Positions 58,437-64,000 of a stretch of DNA of 64,000 nt are shown here, in pieces. Where the stretch lies: positions 4,822,193 to 4,886,192 of the forward strand of contig NC_087062.1 of the NCBI RefSeq assembly GCF_963678635.1, read 5' to 3'. The translations under genes were made by a program, and so were the position numbers. The first letter of the stretch is position 1. Every line of letters begins with the position of its first letter. Origin of the DNA: Symsagittifera roscoffensis. Lineage: Eukaryota > Xenacoelomorpha > Acoela > Convolutidae. The notes under the pieces are model-generated. The model had not been told where the DNA came from, searched no databases, and saw only the letters and a list, made by a program, of their open reading frames with translations.

Positions 58437-58935
58437 TTGCATCTTGTACACACTTTTCGCACTTTGTAGAAAAATTGAAACACTTTTCGCATTTCGTCAA
58501 ACAAAAGTGAAACACTTTTCGCATATTGTAGGAAACAAGTGAAACACTTTTTGCAGTTTGTCAAAAAAATTGAAACTTTTTCCGCATCTTGTCAAAAAAT
58601 TTTAAACATTTTTCGGTTTTTGTCGAAGAAAGTGAAACATTCCTTGCATTTTGTCAAAAAAAGTGAAACCCTTTTCGCATTTGTAGGAAAAAAGTGAAAC
58701 ACTTTTCGCATCTTGTCAAAAAAAGTGAAACACTTTTCGCATCTTGTCAAAAAAATTGAAACACTTTTCGCGCCTTGTCAAAAAAATTGAAACACTTTTC
58801 GCATTTTGTCAAAAAAATTAAAACACTTTTCGCATTTTGTCAAAAAAATTGAAACAATTTTCGCATTTGTACGAAAAAAGTGAAACACTTTTCGCATACG
58901 CCTCAAAAAAGTGAAACACTTTTCCCATCTTGCCG
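58437..58935. repeat. Iteron-like array of 31-bp units
   Basis: About 16 units of GTGAAACACTTTTCGCATCTTGTCAAAAAAA with small variations. Each contains AGTG-AAA-CACT, a palindromic core, and TTCGCA. It is the inverse-oriented counterpart of the arrays at 6.3 and 10.8 kb, and the most regular of the three. It lies near the centre of the inverted-repeat element. Confidence 0.88.
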
Positions 58936-59009
58936 AAATAAATCATTACAGTTTTTCTTGCACAGTTAATTACTAATCTTTATGAAATTTTTATTCAAAA
59001 TTTAATCCT

Positions 59010-59190
59010 TCAGAAAACTAATTTTTGCATGTCTGTTGATCAGAAACAATTGAAAATCAAGGTAATAACATAGAGAATAGCAATGAAAGTCATCATTATA
59101 GATGTTTTCTAAGCAATAAGTCAACATGCTTTGTACATCAAAGTTTTGCGTTTTTTGCCTTATCATTTAAGAAATAAAGTTAAAATTTTA
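59010..59190. repeat. Block D, inverted
   Basis: Reverse complement of 6090-6300 and 10.53-10.72 kb. It adjoins the iteron array on the same relative side as in the left-hand element. Confidence 0.65.
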
Positions 59191-59479
59191 CATAATTTTT
59201 GAAAAACCAAGAAAAAACGTGCATTTTACCACAAAAATTCTTAAATTTTTTTGCATTTTGCAAAACTTCTGAGAGAATTTTTGGTACACGTAAAACAAAT
59301 TATATACATTTATATGTTAAAAACGGTTCAGGCTGGGAAAAAATTATTTTTGACAAAATTCTTGTAACAAATATTGAATTATCATAAGAAAAATTATTTG
59401 AAAAAAGCCATTCAGAGGGTCTGACATGATTCCTCTACAGAGGTAAGAAGGTGTCTTTTGAATTATTTAGATAATAAAA

Positions 59480-59705
59480 AAGTAATTCCACCGGAGAAAA
59501 TGACGTCATGATTCATTAAGTTCTAGAATCTTCTAAATTTTAGAATCTAAAGATTAAATCCTTGAATTTTATATGAAGTCATTACACATTAACATCTACA
59601 TTTTCCTCAATCTTCTAAATTCTAGAAATAATCACTAAAATTTAACCAATCAGAATTCCAGAACTCACTCTTAAGTTGATGACGTTGATGAAAAAAATTT
59701 GTGTA
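59480..59705. repeat. Block E, inverted, with TGACGTCA
   Basis: Reverse complement of 4545-4870 and 5505-5865. One TGACGTCA survives at 59501-59508. It precedes the ORF at 59.9 kb. Confidence 0.6.
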
Positions 59706-59901
59706 TTTTATTTTTTTTGCTAGTTTCTTAAATCTCAATAATGAAAACGCAACCAAGTATGTAAATAATAGGAATAGTTTTCAAGTAGGAAAAGTTTTCA
59801 AGAATAGTTTGAAAAACCTTAGTCAACAAAAATTCCTCTTTTACAAAATCCTTCATAAATAATTCAATCAAGTGTTGCAAAATTTTTGGAGTTCATTTTT
59901 T

Positions 59902-60572
59902 ATGAGAAATTCAGCAAAGTCTACACCTGAAAAAATATTTTTTTCAATTTATTTGAAAGTCTGCTACACTTCAGTTCTTTTTACCAACATGAAAAAAATT
60001 TTCAGAAGAAACGGAAATCTATCTCAAACTTTGAAACCAATCATAATAGAACGGGCGAGTTACTGCATCCAGTTTGAAAATGGCACCAAAACAGTCAAGA
60101 TTCTCAAATTTAATAAAATCTCCCAAGCTAGTGAGCAAATTATCATAGATCTTTCGGAATGGAGAGAACTCGAGAGTAAAAGAGTTAGAGAATTTAAAAA
60201 AGAATCGGCTATATCTAAGTCACCTTCGAGAAAAAAGTACGGTTTTTCATATGACTCAAATGAAAAAATTTTTGATGAAGTTGTGGATTTGGGATACGGA
60301 AATAGTTTTCATTTGCTTACAAATGAACATTTACTACAAATGACTATTTTTGAAGAAAAAAAATGGTTGAATTTGACATCTTCTACAGAGATCCGAAGAA
60401 GTGTTTCAGTCCCTTAATAATTTCCATACATGATTGGCGAAAAATTGAAACACTTCGTGACAGAAGGTACAAGAAAGAAAAATTGAAAGTTCAACTTCAT
60501 AACGTAGCTCTGTTTAGAAGAAAACATGGTGTGGCACATGAAGAAGAAAGTGACAAGGAACGCGAAAATTAA
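59902..60572 (+). CDS. Element ORF C in two overlapping frames, possible PC4-like ssDNA-binding protein
   Basis: First frame: ATG 59902 to TAA 60417, 171 codons, with YCIQFENGTKTVKI and IIIDLSEWRELESKR. Second frame, offset by -1: ATG 60363 to TAA 60572, with VEFDIFYRDPKK, IISIHDWRKIETLRD and a charged tail. The two overlap at a run of eight A (60356-60363) that reads A-AAA-AAA in frame. A slip or a 1-nt indel would join them into about 220 residues. The two segments resemble each other (beta-rich part, then I-[DS]-L/I-x2-W-x2-[LI]), and both loosely recall the PC4 coactivator fold's C-terminus. That assignment is weak. Absent from the left-hand element. Confidence 0.45.
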
Positions 60573-60729
60573 CTCATTTTTTAATTTTTGACACATTTTT
60601 CAAGTTTCCCATTTTGCCTTTTTATCATTTGAATAAAGTGTTACTGAACCAAAGCTTAATTCTTAAAGATATATCAGTATAAACTTTTAAGAGCACATTT
60701 GAAAACAATTGATTATTTTATCACAAAGC

Positions 60730-61129
60730 TTACATGATCACTATGCACAGACAACCATGACAATCAATAAAGCAATCAATAATCTTAAACAAATCAGATT
60801 CATATTTTGAGTTTTGAACTTTTCGAATTCTATCCAGAAACGCTGAACCAAGAGTTTGTGTGGAAGCCAGTTTCTGGTTGGAACATAAATAATGTCTCTT
60901 GAATTTTTTCCGAATTAGTCGTTTCTTTGCAATACTAGGCATCTTTTCGGCTCCTTTCCATCGTAAGTTATGTTGAACTGCTCGTCTAAGCTGATTGAAC
61001 ATTTCTCCGCTTGACGTAACAATACTTGAATAGAATCTGTGTTTGAACAAAGTGTAAAGACAGTCAATTTCTTGATATATATAAAATTTGGCTGAGAGAT
61101 ATTCCTACTAAAACCAAATGGAACTTACA
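60730..61129 (-). CDS. Element ORF D, basic protein with a short 5' intron
   Basis: The coding part runs from about 61036 to a stop at 60730. It includes FNQLRRAVQHNLRW, PSIAKKRLIRKKFKRH and FLDRIRKVQ, so it is strongly basic. An acceptor (AG at 61038-61037) and a GTAAGT donor at 61128-61123 define a 92-nt intron, also present in the left-hand copy. The upstream exon overlaps, on the opposite strand, the 5' part of the next ORF. A nucleic-acid-binding role is suggested only by charge. No family recognised. Confidence 0.45.
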
Positions 61130-61181
61130 ATTTTCCAAAGAACATAAAGAGTTGTGGGTAGAGACACAATAATAAGTAAAA

Positions 61182-61484
61182 ATGGTTCAACAATTCGAGT
61201 TTTTTCAATTTTCTTTATTAATTTCAGTAAGTAATATGTTTCTATCAAAAGCGTTTTCAGTGTCTGAAATGAACATTTGTCAGATTTTAAGGTTGAACTA
61301 CTACAAAAATCAAAAAGAGTGGTGGACAGATGACATTGATGGAGATTGTATTAGTTTTAACTTGTATAGAAACACAGAAACTTCATTAATTCTGTTAAAA
61401 AGATGGCGAGGAGATTTCAGAAAAGAAGAGTACTGCCAGATTTATCAACAATGTTTTTATTTAGTAGAACTAAACCAAAATTGA
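61182..61484 (+). CDS. Element ORF E, unidentified small protein
   Basis: The frame contains LSKAFSVSEMNICQILRLNYY, DDIDGDCISFNLYRNTE and LLKRWRGDFRKEEYCQIYQQC, ending at 61484. A conserved TTTCAG acceptor (61226-61227) means the coding part probably starts in the exon after it, near SEMNI. The left-hand copy preserves the first 80 residues and is truncated by a stop. Conservation between copies is better inside the frame than in the flanks. Function unknown. Confidence 0.45.
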   Translation: MVQQFEFFQFSLLISVSNMFLSKAFSVSEMNICQILRLNYYKNQKEWWTDDIDGDCISFNLYRNTETSLILLKRWRGDFRKEEYCQIYQQCFYLVELNQN

Positions 61485-61506
61485 AAGATCAGTAAAAAAC
61501 AAAAGA

Positions 61507-61779
61507 ATGGGAGAGTCTATGAAACAAATCGTGAAGATAAGGAATATGATTTCGATTACTGTTTTGAATTTTATACATATGCAAAATCTAGATTTGTCAG
61601 ATTATCTTTTAATCGACTATCCAAATTTCAAAACTTCCGGTTGTTTATATTACAATATACCAAAAAAAAAAAATTTATATTTTGGTCATTTCTTTTTTCA
61701 CTGGTTAGAAATAGAACAAATCGAAAAAATTTTGGTTGAAATTTCAAAATTTGAATTGAGCATCGAAAAAACAATATAA
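61507..61779 (+). CDS. Element ORF F, unidentified small protein
   Basis: ATG at 61507 to TAA 61777-61779, 90 codons: MGESMKQIVKIRN, then DYLLIDYPNFKTSGCLYYNI and HWLEIEQIEKILVEISKFEL. A broken homologue lies at 1985-2345. It follows ORF E by about 20 nt, and the two could be one gene with a frameshift. No domain recognised. Confidence 0.4.
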   Translation: MGESMKQIVKIRNMISITVLNFIHMQNLDLSDYLLIDYPNFKTSGCLYYNIPKKKNLYFGHFFFHWLEIEQIEKILVEISKFELSIEKTI

Positions 61780-61929
61780 ACCAGACAAGAAATCTTATTT
61801 ATCTCACTTTGGTGTCAATTGTATATGTTAGTTAGTCATGTTAGAACAATTCTATTAAACTGATTGATTGGGAGATTTGATGAACATAGTTTGGTTCTGG
61901 TCTACAAAGTATTTTAAAATCTGTGAATA

Positions 61930-62160
61930 CTTCATTCTAATTGGTTACTACCACAAATACTACCTGTGAAGAAGTCCTTGATATCTACAAACGATATCAA
62001 AATTGTTGAAAAACCCATGAGAAGTAGAACTCCGTTTTGATTGGTTAACATAAAATTTATTGAAATTTCCATGACCGTTGAAAGTCGATTCTGATTGGTT
62101 GATATCAGAAAAGATAAAAATTTCCTTATAATTAATGCTCGACTCTGATTGGTTGATAGC
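61930..62160. repeat. CCAAT array, right arm
   Basis: TGATTGG occurs at 62039, 62092 and 62146 (spacing 53 and 54) and TAATTGG near 61940. Reading the other strand gives CCAATCA in a regular array, next to the start of the zinc-finger exon. Confidence 0.7.
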
Positions 62161-62375
62161 AAAACTTTTGAAAACTCCATGGTTAGATTGGATAAATTTA
62201 ATTTCCGCTAGACTAAATAGTAAATCCATTCTGATTTTCTTTCACGTTAAAAGCAATTGGTTAAGAAATTTGCTTTTTTAATTCTTTTTTATTCATTTTT
62301 TGAGGTTATTCAACTTTTCAATTCTAAAAATTTCGGAATTCTAAACCTCCAATTTTTTTATTTCTACTTATTGAG

Positions 62376-62602
62376 ATGCCGTCACTGAATAGAAACGAAA
62401 GAATTGCCTGTCTTGTTGTGGAAGAGAATACACTCGCTTACACGCATCAAGTCATCGAAAGCACTGTGACGTTTTAAAGTGTTCCAATTGTAACTTTTAT
62501 ACATATAGCAGCGAGGAACTTACTAATCATATCAAGAAGAAGCATTGTCAACATAATGTTAAATTATGTGCTCAGCAGTCTGAAAACACACTCCAAGAGA
62601 AG
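62376..62602 (+). pseudogene. Zinc-finger leader exon in the right arm
   Basis: ATG at 62376 opens SLNRNERIACL. As in the left arm, one base is missing in the first CxxC knuckle, so the ATG frame leaves the finger. The finger frame then shows GREYTRLHASSHRKHC, CSNCNFYTY and NHIKKKHC. After CTCCAAGAGAAG comes GTAAAA, a possible donor at 62603. A continuation exon would be outside the window. Confidence 0.6.
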
Positions 62603-64000
62603 GTAAAATTGATATATTTTTAATAAAAACATAGTAGAAAATACTTTGAAACATAATTTTTTACTGAATCTGAAAAGACTATAGACTAAATTTGAAAAAT
62701 TTCTAGTAAAAAATTTAGAGTTTTATCATCATTATTCTTGTTTTGTCATATTCAAAGGTTCTGATTGATGATAAAACCAGCAACAACCGAGTTCAAATTG
62801 TCTTGAAACTTTCAATGGAAATCGATCCGAAAATCTTTCATCTACTGTAAAAACTCCAAGGGTTGCCAATTTGCGGGGATTTGTTGCGATAAATTTGTAG
62901 TAAAAGTGAATCACATACGCTAAAGAGAGCTTAAGTATTTGTTGAAACACTATAAAACAACTGGATATTTATAAAACATTGATTTTTTACCTAGTAACCA
63001 TTTTAAAGTTTTCCTTGCTTAGTGCTTGTAAGAGTAATCATAGAATAGTGCGTAGCAGATATTGGGGATTGATTTACTAAGAATTATGGTTTTCTTTTGC
63101 TTTTCTTTCTACAATTCAGAAAAAAAAAGATAGCTGTCCTGGAAAATGTATCTTCTGCTAACATTTGAAAATTTCAAGATAATAATATACATCATTCTCA
63201 ACCAAAAAATTACTTCAAAACAGAAATTCAGATTTGAAACAGCAATATAAAATTATCAAGTAGGGAAAATCATTTAAAGACGTTTAGCAAAAGATTCATG
63301 GTAATAATTCAGCTTCAGATTGTTGAATTTTTGGTGAAAAGATACACTTTTTCATCAAAAGTTCAATTTTAAAATAAAAATTTTTTATTCAAATTGGATT
63401 AATTTGATAGATAGAAGATGAAGCAGAAACTGAGAAAATGAGATAGAAACTCAATTTAATTCATTAGAAGTTTTGAGATAATCGTACTAAAATTTATCTT
63501 ATAAACCATATTTTGAGAAAAACTCCGACATAAAAAGTGTCAAAGATTGGTATTTATGTGTAATTCATTAGAAAATGTTGTTATCCTTTGATATATAAGG
63601 TAACTTTTTATGAAAAATCAGATGTTTTGAGGATAGTTTTTCTAAAGTAAACTCATATTGACATCTTTTGGAAGAAGATACCTGAAGCATAAAGCAAAAA
63701 CTGCTTTCAGGATCTACATTTCATTATATTTTTAAAACTATATAGAGTTTTCTTTTGCTTAATAAAAATCCAAAAATTACACAATTGTTCCAGTTTGCAC
63801 CTTGATTTCCTTTGCACAATCAATTTTTGAGACGCGCTCTTTTAGAAGTTTTTAGATATTGTAGATGTTAGGAACTATGTTCCCTTGCGTATTTCCGGAG
63901 GTTTTCAGAATATAACTAATAGAGCTGCTCCTAATTTGTTCTTAAATTGTAAAAACATATTTATAATCTCATTTTTTACATATTTTTTTGAATGTTTTAA

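Larger units (their letters stand above)
61930..64000. mobile_element. Right arm of the large inverted-repeat element (runs off the window)
   Basis: Reverse complement of 54467-56510. The last base of the window is still inside the repeat, so the arm is longer than 2.07 kb. It contains the CCAAT array at its inner edge and the outward-facing zinc-finger leader. Beyond the leader exon no coding sequence is visible. Confidence 0.88.

Noticed and set aside
58437-58935. CRISPR array
   Set aside because: Units are contiguous 31-bp repeats without unique spacers, in an animal genome.

Overview
This is an AT-rich, intron-bearing, repeat-dense stretch of an invertebrate animal genome. The animal assignment rests on a spliced NKAIN gene (Na,K-ATPase beta-1-interacting protein family, known from animals), which I could follow through six exons on the minus strand. 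I cannot name the species. A 200-base run of N marks a scaffold gap. No bacterial-style operons, rRNA or CRISPR were seen.

Layout. (1) 0.5-12.1 kb: a rearranged, decayed copy of a virus-like mobile element. It holds arm-related sequence, several small broken genes, short tandem arrays and two pseudogene copies of a zinc-finger-led family B DNA polymerase of the kind carried by Maverick/Polinton-type elements. Fragments of one unrelated ORF lie on both sides of it. (2) 13-17.4 kb: no gene. (3) 17.4-29 kb: tandem segmental duplications carrying repeated copies of a Pro/Gln/Ser-rich 3' exon, one GC-rich exon with good splice sites at both ends, and several unidentified minus-strand ORFs. (4) Gap at 30.0-30.25 kb. 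(5) 30.3-39.8 kb: no gene; a GGATTCC-rich patch, a perfect 18-bp palindrome and a diverged long-period repeat. (6) 39.84-44.11 kb: the NKAIN gene, with a MITE in its longest intron. (7) 44.2-46.7 kb: two convergent fragments of non-LTR retrotransposons. (8) 47.6-50.3 kb: a 1.25-kb tandem repeat with an ORF. (9) 50.7-52 kb: a Penelope-like reverse transcriptase fragment next to a PHD-like finger, and unidentified ORFs. (10) 54.5-64.0 kb: a large inverted-repeat element. Its arms are at least 2 kb, it has a 5.4-kb unique centre, and the right arm runs off the window.

The most unusual object is the inverted-repeat element at 54.5-64.0 kb. Each arm carries an outward-facing zinc-finger leader exon and a CCAAT-box array. 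The centre carries about six small ORFs, an array of palindromic 31-bp iterons and CRE-like palindromes. The 0.5-12 kb region is a second copy of the same family in reverse order. There the zinc-finger leader is fused to a decayed polymerase, which links the element to the Maverick/Polinton class. Comparing the two copies shows which small ORFs, splice sites and promoters are conserved and which are broken. Most genes of this family here are damaged, so the copies in the window are probably not autonomous.
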